35,396 bases of DNA from a virus, in IMG/VR virus record IMGVR_UViG_3300020416_000026, positions 1 through 35,396 of that record; one strand, written 5' to 3'. A program made the position numbers and the translations under genes. The notes beneath the pieces were generated by a model, which worked only from the letters and a program-made list of their open reading frames with translations, was not told the origin of the DNA and ran no database searches. Below are positions 6,344 through 12,819 of this stretch, in pieces (position 1 is the stretch's first letter; each line of letters begins with the position of its first letter).

Positions 6344-6829
6344 ATGGCTAATAAAAAAACTAAGTATGGTGTATTTGAAGGTGACTTGTATTACGCACGT
6401 ATCTTCGAGGACAACATAGATGACTCAGAATACCATGAGCGTACAGAAGGACAGTTCAATACTGTGTTCGTACCCAAGGACGATGATGAGCTACAGAAGA
6501 TTGTTGAGATGGGTTTCCCTGAGGAATCAATGGGCAACCGTATGATCAAACCAATCGCTGCAGCAGACAATCGTGCAGGTATGAAACTCAAACGTCCTAA
6601 CAAACACCCTTCTGGTATTGAAGACTTTGGTGGTGCGCCATCCGTTACCCACGGCACTACCAATAAACCTTGGGATTACATTGAAGACGGTGCTCTTGGT
6701 AACGGCACTAAGGCTAAGGTTAAAATCTCTATCTACGGTGAGGGTTCTACCGCCTCAGTCAGGTTAGAGAAAGTGGGCATCCTCGAACACGTACCATTTG
6801 AAGAGATGGCTGCAGAGGATCGTTGGTAA
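6344..6829 (+). CDS. probable single-stranded DNA-binding protein (T7 gp2.5-like position and layout)
   Basis: The 161-residue product begins MANKKTKYGVFEGDLYYARI and contains beta-rich, OB-fold-like stretches (KAKVKISIYGEGSTASVRLE). It ends in a short acidic tail with a terminal aromatic residue (HVPFEEMAAEDRW), the feature by which T7 gp2.5 contacts polymerase and helicase. It lies directly after the polymerase and is followed by a strong terminator, as for a highly expressed gene. GAGGAGC precedes the ATG. The alternative is another replication accessory protein. The call rests on position, size and tail, not on a diagnostic motif. Confidence 0.6.
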   Translation: MANKKTKYGVFEGDLYYARIFEDNIDDSEYHERTEGQFNTVFVPKDDDELQKIVEMGFPEESMGNRMIKPIAAADNRAGMKLKRPNKHPSGIEDFGGAPSVTHGTTNKPWDYIEDGALGNGTKAKVKISIYGEGSTASVRLEKVGILEHVPFEEMAAEDRW

Positions 6830-6857
6830 CAACCCATGTACTCCTTTCGTTGTAACT

Positions 6858-6883
6858 GGCAGGGCTTCGGCCCTGTCCTTTTT
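6858..6883 (+). terminator. intrinsic terminator after the SSB gene
   Basis: GGCAGGGC (6858-6865), the tetraloop TTCG (6866-6869), GCCCTGTCC (6870-6878) and then TTTTT (6879-6883) form an 8-bp GC-rich stem with one bulged T, a very stable UUCG loop and a T-run. It probably ends or attenuates the replication transcript. Read-through would be needed for the nuclease and RNR genes unless another promoter exists downstream; I see no clear one. Confidence 0.85.
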
Positions 6884-6897
6884 CCCTGAGGTTAGAT

Positions 6898-7143
6898 ATG
6901 AAATACGCAGTAATGATTATGTTTGATACTGATGAGGATTACAACTACGTGCCTGAAGAGTGGCCTTGTAATACTACAGAAGGATACAAACCAAAGCTGT
7001 TCGATACTTTCGAAGCAGCAGAAAAAGAACGTAGTAAGTGGAACACAGGAATCATCGTTGACTACAGTGACGATATACTTAGACCAATGACACAGAAGGA
7101 ACGTCAACGTGCCAAAGAACGAGAACTTGCAAATACTGGTTGA
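6898..7143 (+). CDS. hypothetical protein, 81 aa
   Basis: ATG 6898 is preceded by TGAGGTTAGAT. The N-terminal half (MKYAVMIMFDTDEDYNYVPE) looks like a strand-rich small domain, with an aromatic-acidic stretch and then a charged helix (TQKERQRAKERELANTG). The YAVMIMF...F(D/E)TFEAAEKERSKW layout resembles small single-domain proteins common in tailed phages, but I cannot name a family. It overlaps the exonuclease GTG start by 35 bases. Confidence 0.65.
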   Translation: MKYAVMIMFDTDEDYNYVPEEWPCNTTEGYKPKLFDTFEAAEKERSKWNTGIIVDYSDDILRPMTQKERQRAKERELANTG

Positions 7144-7822
7144 TGGTGATCCGTTCGCTTATCGTGCAGCTTTCTCTTGTGTAGATGAAGAGACAGAGGC
7201 AGCAGTAGAAAAGATTGATGAGCTACTAGAGACTGCACTTGAGGCAGTGCTATGGGAAGTAACTGATGACAAGTATCAGATATTCCTGACAGGTAAAGGC
7301 AACTTCAGAAAGAAGATTGCTGTCACCAGAGAATACAAAGGTAACAGGAAACAAGAAAGACCTGCACACCTTGGTGATATTAGACAACACCTGATCGACA
7401 ACTGGAAAGCTATTGTGTCCAAGGATGAAGAGGCTGATGACCTTATAGGTATATGGTCTAACCCTGAGAGCATTGTCATATCAATAGACAAGGATATGCT
7501 ACAGCTACCATGCACACACTACAACCCACATAGACGTACTTGGAAAACTGTTGAAGAGTTTGATGGACTCAAGTTCTTTTACAAGCAGATACTGACAGGA
7601 GACTCAGCAGATAACATACAAGGTATCTATGGCGTTGGTCCTAAGAAAGCTGACAAGATACTAGCTGACTGCAAGACAGAACAAGACTTGTATCAGGAGT
7701 GTGTCAGAGCCTACGGTGGTGATGAAGACAGAGTTATTGAGAACGGTAAACTACTTTGGTTACGAAGAGAAGAAGAACAGATATGGCAACCACCCAAGTT
7801 CACAGATTCAGATCAGGACTAG
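7109..7822 (+). CDS. 5'-3' exonuclease (FEN/T7 gp6-like)
   Basis: The GTG start at 7109 has AGAAGGA (7095-7100) at good spacing and places VDGDPFAYR at residues 11-19. The 237-residue protein shows the metal-binding acidic pattern of the flap and 5'-exonuclease family: VDGD, EEADDLIG, SIDKDMLQL and GDSADNI. The helix-hairpin-helix GVGPKKADKIL follows. In T7-like phages such an enzyme degrades host DNA for dNTPs and removes RNA primers. Its end overlaps the endonuclease I gene by 40 bases. Confidence 0.9.
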   Translation: MPKNENLQILVDGDPFAYRAAFSCVDEETEAAVEKIDELLETALEAVLWEVTDDKYQIFLTGKGNFRKKIAVTREYKGNRKQERPAHLGDIRQHLIDNWKAIVSKDEEADDLIGIWSNPESIVISIDKDMLQLPCTHYNPHRRTWKTVEEFDGLKFFYKQILTGDSADNIQGIYGVGPKKADKILADCKTEQDLYQECVRAYGGDEDRVIENGKLLWLRREEEQIWQPPKFTDSDQD

Positions 7823-8193
7823 AAGAGCGTAACGCTAAGTACCTTACAAAGAAACGTGTCAAGTTTGAGTACGAGACACTAAAGGTACAGTGGCGTGACA
7901 TGAGAGTAAGAAAGTATACCCCTGACTTTATCCTACCCAACGGTATCATAGTTGAGACTAAGGGTAGGTTTACTCTACCTGACAGGAACAAACACAAGTG
8001 GATACAAGAGCTACACCCTGAGCTTGACATAAGGTTTGTCTTTAGTAATCCATACCAGAGACTAAACAAGGGTGCAAAGAGTACCTACGCAGACTGGTGT
8101 GACTATCATGGCTTCTTATTTGCTAAAGAAATAATACCACATGATTGGGTAAAAGAGAAAAAAAAGAAAATATGCTTGAACAAGGTACTCTAA
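7783..8193 (+). CDS. endonuclease I (T7 gp3-like Holliday-junction resolvase)
   Basis: I chose ATG 7783 because the protein then begins MATTQVHRFRSGLEERNAKY, matching T7 endonuclease I from its FRSGLE segment. The catalytic set is complete: E14 (T7 E20), D48 in YTPDFILPNG (T7 D55), and E58 and K60 in VETKGRF (T7 E65 and K67). HPELDIRFVFSN and IIPHDWVKE also match T7. At 136 residues it is close to T7's 149. It cuts branched DNA and contributes to host-DNA breakdown. The in-frame TTG 7756 is less likely as a start. Confidence 0.93.
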   Translation: MATTQVHRFRSGLEERNAKYLTKKRVKFEYETLKVQWRDMRVRKYTPDFILPNGIIVETKGRFTLPDRNKHKWIQELHPELDIRFVFSNPYQRLNKGAKSTYADWCDYHGFLFAKEIIPHDWVKEKKKKICLNKVL

Positions 8194-8258
8194 CATGATA
8201 CCTATATTGTCTAATACTAATGATAACATAAGATACTTTGATATTGAAGGGATGAAAA

Positions 8259-8468
8259 ATGCAAGTTAAAGTACATCAGTATCTTGATGGTCCGATAGAC
8301 CAAGGAGATAAGTGGACACTGTTGTGTATGATTGAAGAGAAGGGTTTGGTCTTTGATGAAGAGTTAGAGTTCAAAGATTTCAACGATGCCTATAACTTTA
8401 TGAACAAACTCAAGCAATCAACTACACCCATACTCCATGAAAAAGAAACTTCACTTTGGATACATTAA
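8259..8468 (+). CDS. hypothetical protein, 69 aa
   Basis: ATG 8259 follows GAAGGGATGAAAA, a good ribosome site. The sequence MQVKVHQYLDGPIDQGDKWT...VFDEELEFKDFNDAYNFMNK looks like one small alpha/beta domain. No membrane segment or known motif is seen. The 65-base gap before it (8194-8258) holds only a doubtful 24-codon frame. Confidence 0.6.
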   Translation: MQVKVHQYLDGPIDQGDKWTLLCMIEEKGLVFDEELEFKDFNDAYNFMNKLKQSTTPILHEKETSLWIH

Positions 8469-8477
8469 GGCTTGACA

Positions 8478-8663
8478 ATGTTTGACCACGATAGTAAGAT
8501 AGAAGCTCTTGTCAATAACTACGGACTACAGTTGTTGATGGAACAAAATGATTTAGATGATGAAGCAATCATACGTAAACTAGTAGACGATGGAACTATC
8601 AACATGAATGATTACTTTTATTTAGATGTAGAAATTAGGGAATGGAAGGACTTGGAAAGATGA
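8478..8663 (+). CDS. hypothetical acidic protein, 61 aa
   Basis: I prefer ATG 8478 (MFDHDSKIEALVNNYGLQLL) to TTG 8472 because AAGG at 8467-8470 is then at normal spacing. The protein is acidic and helical (NDLDDEAIIRKLVDDGTINM) and soluble. No family is recognised. It overlaps the next small gene by four bases (ATGA-type junction at 8660-8663). Confidence 0.6.
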   Translation: MFDHDSKIEALVNNYGLQLLMEQNDLDDEAIIRKLVDDGTINMNDYFYLDVEIREWKDLER

Positions 8664-8806
8664 ACTACTGTGACATGAAGGGTTTGATCTGGCCTGTGCT
8701 TTTCTGTATCTTTGTTATAGTAGTAGTTCCAGTTTTATTAGTAGACAATGCTAAGTACTGTAAACAAAGCATAGTTCCTTGTTATCCTTGGAATGATCCA
8801 GAATGA
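8660..8806 (+). CDS. small single-span membrane protein, 48 aa
   Basis: This short frame is placed exactly between overlapping starts and stops: its ATG overlaps the previous stop, and its TGA overlaps the next ATG. The product begins MNYCDMKGLIWPVLFCIFVI and continues VVVPVLLVDNAKYCKQSIVP. It has one strong transmembrane segment (about residues 9-29) and a short exposed tail with two Cys (YCKQSIVPCYPW) that could form a disulfide. GGAAAG precedes the start. Function unknown. Confidence 0.6.
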   Translation: MNYCDMKGLIWPVLFCIFVIVVVPVLLVDNAKYCKQSIVPCYPWNDPE

Positions 8807-9012
8807 CACCAAGAGAAGCAGCAGAGGTAGAAGCAAAGAAAACATTTGACTTGTTTATACTTTACTCTAAAAGAGTTACTTTGGTAGCTACATTCTTTTT
8901 ATTGATAGTAGTTTTTAAATGTAACAATGGCGTAGAGGATGGCGAGTTTGCAACAGGAAGTAAATACAACGGTGAAGTTTACTCACCTACAAACATGGGA
9001 AAAGATAAATGA
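8803..9012 (+). CDS. small single-span membrane protein, 69 aa
   Basis: The start overlaps the previous stop (ATGA, 8803-8806). A charged N-terminal helix (TPREAAEVEAKKTFD) precedes one transmembrane segment (about residues 27-40, TLVATFFLLIVVF) and a polar tail (GSKYNGEVYSPTNMGKDK). With the 8660 gene it forms a pair of tiny membrane proteins just before the reductase. Function unknown. Its stop overlaps the reductase ATG. Confidence 0.6.
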   Translation: MTPREAAEVEAKKTFDLFILYSKRVTLVATFFLLIVVFKCNNGVEDGEFATGSKYNGEVYSPTNMGKDK

Positions 9013-10913
9013 ATAACTATTTACCAACCGATTATCAAGCGTTCATACATACATCAAGGTATGCACGTTGGCTAGAGAAAGAACAACGAAGAGAGACTTG
9101 GGCTGAGACTGTCGAGAGATACATGGAGAATGTAGTTATACCTGTCATGGGTAGAGACAGCTTTGTCAAACAGATAGAGGAATCAATACTTAACCTAGAG
9201 GTTATGCCTAGCATGAGAGCTATGATGACAGCAGGTAAGGCGTTGGATAGAGACAACACATCAGGCTACAACTGCAGTTATATGCCTGTCGATGACCCTA
9301 AGTCCTTCGATGAGGCTATGTTTATACTACTGTGTGGCACTGGTGTAGGCTTCTCAGTAGAGAGACAGTTCGTACATCAGCTACCAGAAGTACCTGAGCT
9401 TTACGAGAGCGACACCATAGTTGTTGTCAAGGACAGTAAAGAGGGTTGGGCTAAAGCTTTCAGGCAGATACTAGCTTTGTTGTGGGCAGGAGAGATACCT
9501 AAGTGGGATGTGTCAAAGGTAAGACCTGCAGGGTCTAGACTAAAAACATTTGGTGGTAGGGCTAGTGGTCCTGCTCCTTTGGTTGACTTGTTTAACTTCT
9601 CAGTAAAAGTATTTAAGGATGCACAAGGACGTAAGCTATCCTCAATAGAGTGTCATGACCTTATGTGTAAAGTTGGTGAGATTGTTGTCATGGGTGGCGT
9701 AAGAAGGTCAGCTATGATAAGTCTGTCTAACTTGTCAGATAACAGAATGAGACACGCCAAGTCAGGTGATTGGTGGACTAACGATCCTCAACGTGCATTA
9801 GCCAACAACTCTGTAGCCTACACAGAGAAGCCTGACAGCCTGTCATTCATGCGTGAGTGGATGGCTCTGGTTGAATCAGGTAGTGGTGAGCGAGGTGTCT
9901 TTAACAGAGAGGCTAGTAGGAAACAAGCTGAGAAGTATGGTAGACGTGATCCTAACCATGAGTTTGGTACTAACCCTTGCTCAGAGATTATACTTAGGCC
10001 ATACCAGTTCTGTAACTTAACAGAGGTTGTTGTAAGGTCTAACGATAACTTCGCTGACCTAGCACGTAAGGTAAGGATAGCTACTACACTAGGAACTATA
10101 CAGTCTACCTACACTAAGTTCCCATACCTTCGTAAGATATGGAAAGACAACACAGAAGAAGAGCGTTTGTTAGGTGTATCTCTAACAGGCATAATGGACA
10201 ACCCTTTATTAACGAGTAAAACTAATGGTCTATCAAAGAATCTCGAAAACCTTAGACAGGTTGCAGTTAACACAAATACTAGTCTGGCTGATACTCTTGG
10301 GATTAATCCTTCCACTGCTATTACCTGCGTCAAACCTTCAGGAACCGTCAGTCAACTCGTTGACAGTGCCTCAGGTATCCACGCAAGACATTCCAAGCAC
10401 TACATCAGGACTGTAAGAGGTGACAACAAAGACCCACTGACAGCCTTTATGAAGGATCAGGGCATACCTAATGAACCTTGTGTAATGAAACCTGATCAGA
10501 CTACAGTGTTCAGCTTTCCTATCAAGTCACCAACCAACGCTATAGTTACTGAAGATATGTCAGCAGTAGATCAGCTAGAGACATGGCTCATGTATCAGAG
10601 GCATTGGTGTGAGCACAAGCCTAGTGTGACTATAAACGTCAGGAAGGATGAGTGGTTTGAGGTTGGAGCGTTTGTCTACAAACACTTTGATGAGATGTCA
10701 GGCGTGTCATTCCTTCCTTACAACGAACACACCTATCAGCAAGCACCGTATCAAGACATAATGAAGAGTGAGTATGTGACATTATTGTCACTAATGCCAG
10801 AGAAAATAGACTGGTCAGCCTTGACAGATTACGAAAAAGAAGATAGTACTAACTCAAGTCAGACGTTTGCTTGCACTGGTGATGTCTGTGAAGTAGTAGA
10901 TATAGGAGCTTAG
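9009..10913 (+). CDS. class II (adenosylcobalamin-dependent) monomeric ribonucleotide reductase
   Basis: The 634-residue enzyme converts ribonucleoside triphosphates to deoxy forms. All diagnostic residues of the Lactobacillus leichmannii type align: C89 (Leichmannii C119), N322-P-C324-S-E326 (N406, radical C408, E410), C335 (C419, same 11-residue spacing) and the C-terminal pair C622/C627 (C731/C736). No small-subunit or activase gene is nearby, as expected for a B12 enzyme. It is about 105 residues shorter than the Leichmannii enzyme; about half of that is lost between the first and radical Cys. The phage must use host cobalamin. AGGA-like GGGAAAAG precedes ATG 9009, which overlaps the upstream stop. 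Confidence 0.93.
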   Translation: MNNYLPTDYQAFIHTSRYARWLEKEQRRETWAETVERYMENVVIPVMGRDSFVKQIEESILNLEVMPSMRAMMTAGKALDRDNTSGYNCSYMPVDDPKSFDEAMFILLCGTGVGFSVERQFVHQLPEVPELYESDTIVVVKDSKEGWAKAFRQILALLWAGEIPKWDVSKVRPAGSRLKTFGGRASGPAPLVDLFNFSVKVFKDAQGRKLSSIECHDLMCKVGEIVVMGGVRRSAMISLSNLSDNRMRHAKSGDWWTNDPQRALANNSVAYTEKPDSLSFMREWMALVESGSGERGVFNREASRKQAEKYGRRDPNHEFGTNPCSEIILRPYQFCNLTEVVVRSNDNFADLARKVRIATTLGTIQSTYTKFPYLRKIWKDNTEEERLLGVSLTGIMDNPLLTSKTNGLSKNLENLRQVAVNTNTSLADTLGINPSTAITCVKPSGTVSQLVDSASGIHARHSKHYIRTVRGDNKDPLTAFMKDQGIPNEPCVMKPDQTTVFSFPIKSPTNAIVTEDMSAVDQLETWLMYQRHWCEHKPSVTINVRKDEWFEVGAFVYKHFDEMSGVSFLPYNEHTYQQAPYQDIMKSEYVTLLSLMPEKIDWSALTDYEKEDSTNSSQTFACTGDVCEVVDIGA

Positions 10914-10914
10914 G

Positions 10915-11196
10915 ATGCACGAAGAAGAAGAGTTTACTATAGAAGGTATGTTGAATGACATAGACGATATAGACGTAGACACTGTAATAAATAAGCCACC
11001 TCACTATGGAGATGGCGAAATAGAGTGTATTGATTACATGAAGGACAACATGGACACTATGATGTTTATGGGCTACCTAGAGGGTAACTGCAAGAAGTAT
11101 ATGCACAGGTACAGATACAAAGGTAAACCTGTAGAAGACTTGAAGAAAGCTTTGTGGTACTTAGAAAGGTTGATACATGAGGTGGAAGGAAAGTAA
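10915..11196 (+). CDS. DUF3310-family protein, 93 aa
   Basis: The core NKPPHYGDGEIECIDYMKDN and YLEGNCKKYMHRYRYKGKPV, followed by DLKKALWYLERLI, matches the DUF3310 (SaV-like) family. This family is widespread in phages and often labelled a nucleotide kinase without firm proof. An acidic N-terminal extension of about 25 residues (MHEEEEFTIEGML) precedes it. The gene starts one base after the reductase stop, with TAGGAGCT as ribosome site. Its place beside RNR fits a nucleotide-related role. Confidence 0.8.
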   Translation: MHEEEEFTIEGMLNDIDDIDVDTVINKPPHYGDGEIECIDYMKDNMDTMMFMGYLEGNCKKYMHRYRYKGKPVEDLKKALWYLERLIHEVEGK

Positions 11197-11382
11197 ATGT
11201 TTAGTGCTATAATTCTAGCCTGTAATATGTCAGTTACAGACTGTAGAACCTTTGGTACACCTAGAGTTTTTAATACAGAAAAAGAATGTGTAGTGTCTCT
11301 AGCTGATGGTAGGTTACAAATAGAGGCACAGGGTTGGATGATTATGGATTCTCATTGTTACCATTGGGGTCAGAAGGTATAA
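11197..11382 (+). CDS. small protein with hydrophobic N-terminus and several Cys, 61 aa
   Basis: The start directly follows the previous TAA, with GTGGAAGGAAAG as ribosome site. The product begins MFSAIILACNMSVTDCRTFG, then has VFNTEKECVVSLADG and MDSHCYHWGQKV. The layout (hydrophobic start, F-N/T-x-x-x-C, terminal Cys with aromatic neighbour) resembles the small genes at 1194 and 1924. It is probably exported or membrane-bound. It is the last + strand gene before the convergence point. Function unknown. Confidence 0.65.
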   Translation: MFSAIILACNMSVTDCRTFGTPRVFNTEKECVVSLADGRLQIEAQGWMIMDSHCYHWGQKV

Positions 11383-11415
11383 AAAAAGGAGGTCTACTTA
11401 TGACCTCTTCTTCTT
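11381..11415 (-). terminator. terminator at the convergence of early and late arms (usable from both sides)
   Basis: GAGGTC (11389-11394), a 7-base loop, and GACCTC (11402-11407) form a perfect 6-bp stem. On the - strand it is followed, after one C, by an unbroken run of seven T (bases 11387-11381), a classical intrinsic terminator for the late arm. On the + strand it is followed by a T/C-rich tract (TTCTTCTTTC), so it may also stop early transcripts weakly. It lies between the last + gene (ends 11382) and the last - gene (ends 11398). Confidence 0.75.
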
Positions 11416-11631
11416 TCTTTTCTTTCCTGATGCTGTTGTGGACCAAGATACTCTCTTTGGTCCTTTCTTTTTGGAAGCCTCCTTCTTGGAGATTCTTCCT
11501 GCCACCGACTTCGGACGACAGGCTGGATACGGACGCTTGCTTCCCTTAGCTTTCTTACGTCCACAAGATTTGCCAGTCTTAACATCAACCCACTCCTCAG
11601 CAAACCATTTACCCAAGCCGCCTTTAGCCAT
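11398..11631 (-). CDS. small basic protein of a type common in phages, 77 aa
   Basis: The product begins MAKGGLGKWFAEEWVDVKTG and then KSCGRKKAKGSKRPYPACRP, ending in a Lys/Arg-rich tail (GKKRKKKRS). The pattern 'GGLGKWFxEEWVDVxTGxxCGR...YPxCRP' recurs in many phage small proteins, as far as I recall, but its role is not known. The two Cys are placed as in those proteins. The strong positive charge suggests nucleic-acid contact. It is the last late-arm gene. A second - frame over the same bases (11394-11603) is a shadow. Confidence 0.75.
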   Translation of the reverse strand: MAKGGLGKWFAEEWVDVKTGKSCGRKKAKGSKRPYPACRPKSVAGRISKKEASKKKGPKRVSWSTTASGKKRKKKRS

Positions 11632-11801
11632 TAGCCTCTAGCCTTCTTCTTTGCTGTAGCACTAAGGTCTTTGAAGTGGTACAACCTCTTGCTTGTTTTA
11701 GTATGAGTTTTACCTGTGTGAACATGACCATTAGCCATCTTGTGTGAAGCACCTTTGTACTCAGTTCCATTTCTTAGATAATGTTTTACACCTTTAGCCA
11801 T
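11631..11801 (-). CDS. small basic protein, 56 aa
   Basis: I chose ATG 11801 (MAKGVKHYLRNGTEYKGASH) over GTG 11816 because it starts one base after the stop of the Cys-rich micro-gene. The protein is rich in Lys, His and Thr (GHVHTGKTHTKTSKRLYHF) and ends KDLSATAKKKARG. It has no membrane segment. The 'YLRNGxEYKGxxHKM' pattern is familiar from phage and marine contigs, without known function. It shares one base with the stop/start junction of the next gene at 11631. Confidence 0.65.
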   Translation of the reverse strand: MAKGVKHYLRNGTEYKGASHKMANGHVHTGKTHTKTSKRLYHFKDLSATAKKKARG

Positions 11802-11802
11802 A

Positions 11803-11877
11803 TCAACAACACTCACAATCTGGATTACACTTTCGATTCATTATCGCACACCAAAGTCTTTTCAAATATCTTCTCAT
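11803..11877 (-). CDS. 24-aa Cys-rich micro-protein
   Basis: A 25-codon frame starts at the ATG overlapping the upstream stop (TAATG, 11875-11879) and ends one base before the next ATG (TGATATG). The product begins MRRYLKRLWCAIMNRKCNPD and ends CECC. It has a basic amphipathic start and five Cys, four in the last eight residues (C-NPD-C-E-CC), suggesting a metal-binding or disulfide knot. The exact tiling between two genes argues that it is translated. Function unknown. Confidence 0.55.
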   Translation of the reverse strand: MRRYLKRLWCAIMNRKCNPDCECC

Positions 11878-12056
11878 TAAGCTTTCCTACTCTTTTTTAC
11901 TCTGTTATCTTTACCTGACCATGTACCACCCTTAGATTTATACCACTTTGCAGCCCAAGCATTTGCGTAGGCACTAGGGTAAACCTTGAATTTTTTTCTT
12001 GCTGCTGCTTTGGCTCTTGACCAAAGTGCAGGATTGTTTGGTTTTGGTTTAGACAT
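11877..12056 (-). CDS. small basic protein with 'YPSAYANAW' motif, 59 aa
   Basis: The frame runs from ATG 12056 to TAA 11877. The product begins MSKPKPNNPALWSRAKAAAR, then has KKFKVYPSAYANAWAAKWYK, SKGGTW and a basic tail. The segment 'LWxRAKxxAxxKFxVYPSAYANAWAxKWYKxxGGxW' recurs in many phages and other large DNA viruses, as far as I recall. I know no established function. The high Lys/Arg and Trp content fits nucleic-acid or capsid binding, by inference. It fits exactly between its neighbours. Confidence 0.7.
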   Translation of the reverse strand: MSKPKPNNPALWSRAKAAARKKFKVYPSAYANAWAAKWYKSKGGTWSGKDNRVKKSRKA

Positions 12057-12068
12057 TACTTACCTCTA

Positions 12069-12371
12069 CTATTTTTTATTTCCCATCGCAGTAAACCCAA
12101 AGTACGCTCCGACAAGTGCTGATACAGATACAACGTAGATGTTAGCTATGTCAGCTATCAACATTGCAGCAGTCTCTTGACCAATGACAGTACACAGAAA
12201 GATACCTAAAGGGTACAAGACCATGCCTGATAGAGCAAACCAAGTCATGTTGCGCTGGGCATCACGCTTGGCATCGTCATCCTCTAGCCGTCTACGCCTA
12301 TCGTCTAGGTAAAGTTGACGCTCTTCGGCATCTAACTTACCGTTCTTGTCTAAGTCGTATTCTTCTACCAT
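12069..12371 (-). CDS. EF-hand membrane protein with two transmembrane segments (holin candidate), 100 aa
   Basis: ATG 12371 overlaps the upstream stop (TAATG). Residues 6-17 (DLDKNGKLDAEE) form a complete EF-hand loop with Asp at 1 and 3, Asn at 5, Gly at 6, Leu at 8, Asp at 9 and Glu at 12. A very basic and acidic linker follows (DDRRRRLEDDDAKRD). Two hydrophobic segments come next: MTWFALSGMVLYPLGIFLCT and a second around IADIANIYVVSVSALVGAYF. The layout and the lysis-end position suggest a holin or another small late membrane protein. Calcium binding is inferred from the loop. A longer frame upstream to 12422 only overlaps the previous gene. Confidence 0.7.
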   Translation of the reverse strand: MVEEYDLDKNGKLDAEERQLYLDDRRRRLEDDDAKRDAQRNMTWFALSGMVLYPLGIFLCTVIGQETAAMLIADIANIYVVSVSALVGAYFGFTAMGNKK

Positions 12372-12817
12372 TAAAAATCTACCCAACCCATAGCGACTAG
12401 TAAACCTAGTGCCCCACCACATATCAACAAGAAGATTACTACAGTAATAAACGCCATCTCAGCATTTTCTTTTATGCGTTCAGCGTCTAGTCTTGCTTGT
12501 CTTTCTGCTTCTTTTCTTTCTTGAGCAATCTCTCTACGAAGTTTGAGTAGTTCTTGATAAGCAGAGTAGCCAATAGTGTTAACAATGAACTCTCTCAATT
12601 CTTCTTCAGCTTGTTTAGCCTGTTGACGTTTCATAAACGTATCCAGAGCTTCTTCATTTGTACTACTGAAGGGGCTTTGTTTCTTCTTTTCGTGGTCCTT
12701 CTTTGCGCTGTCTACACTGTCAAAGAAACTACCTAGTTCTTTGGACATAGACGAGAGTGCCTTACCTGCGCTGATGCCACCCTTGACCATCGCCAATGCG
12801 CTGAGTGGATCAATCAT
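12371..12817 (-). CDS. coiled-coil protein with C-terminal membrane anchor, 148 aa
   Basis: The product begins MIDPLSALAMVKGGISAGKA. It has a long charged helix (residues about 65-115, including REIAQERKEAERQARLDAER) and a C-terminal transmembrane segment (about 119-145, FITVVIFLLICGGALGLLVA). The opening 'MIDPxxALA' with a central coiled coil resembles a hypothetical family I recall from marine phages, with no known activity. It is probably a tail-anchored membrane protein with its bulk in the cytoplasm. It lies between other lysis-region membrane genes and overlaps the EF-hand gene. Confidence 0.65.
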   Translation of the reverse strand: MIDPLSALAMVKGGISAGKALSSMSKELGSFFDSVDSAKKDHEKKKQSPFSSTNEEALDTFMKRQQAKQAEEELREFIVNTIGYSAYQELLKLRREIAQERKEAERQARLDAERIKENAEMAFITVVIFLLICGGALGLLVAMGWVDF

Positions 12818-12819
12818 AG

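Noticed and set aside
8195-8269. 24-codon frame (MIPILSNTNDNIRYFDIEG...) between endonuclease I and the 8259 gene
   Set aside because: It has no good ribosome site and its end overlaps the next gene's start. The composition is not distinctive.
11394-11603. Alternative - strand ORF of 69 aa
   Set aside because: It overlaps the 77-aa gene (11398-11631) in another frame. The latter has a recognisable GGLGKWFAEEWVDV pattern and tiles with its neighbour.
12372-12422. 17-residue N-terminal extension of the EF-hand protein
   Set aside because: It lies wholly inside the upstream gene, while the ATG at 12371 has a coupled TAATG junction and starts just before the EF-hand.
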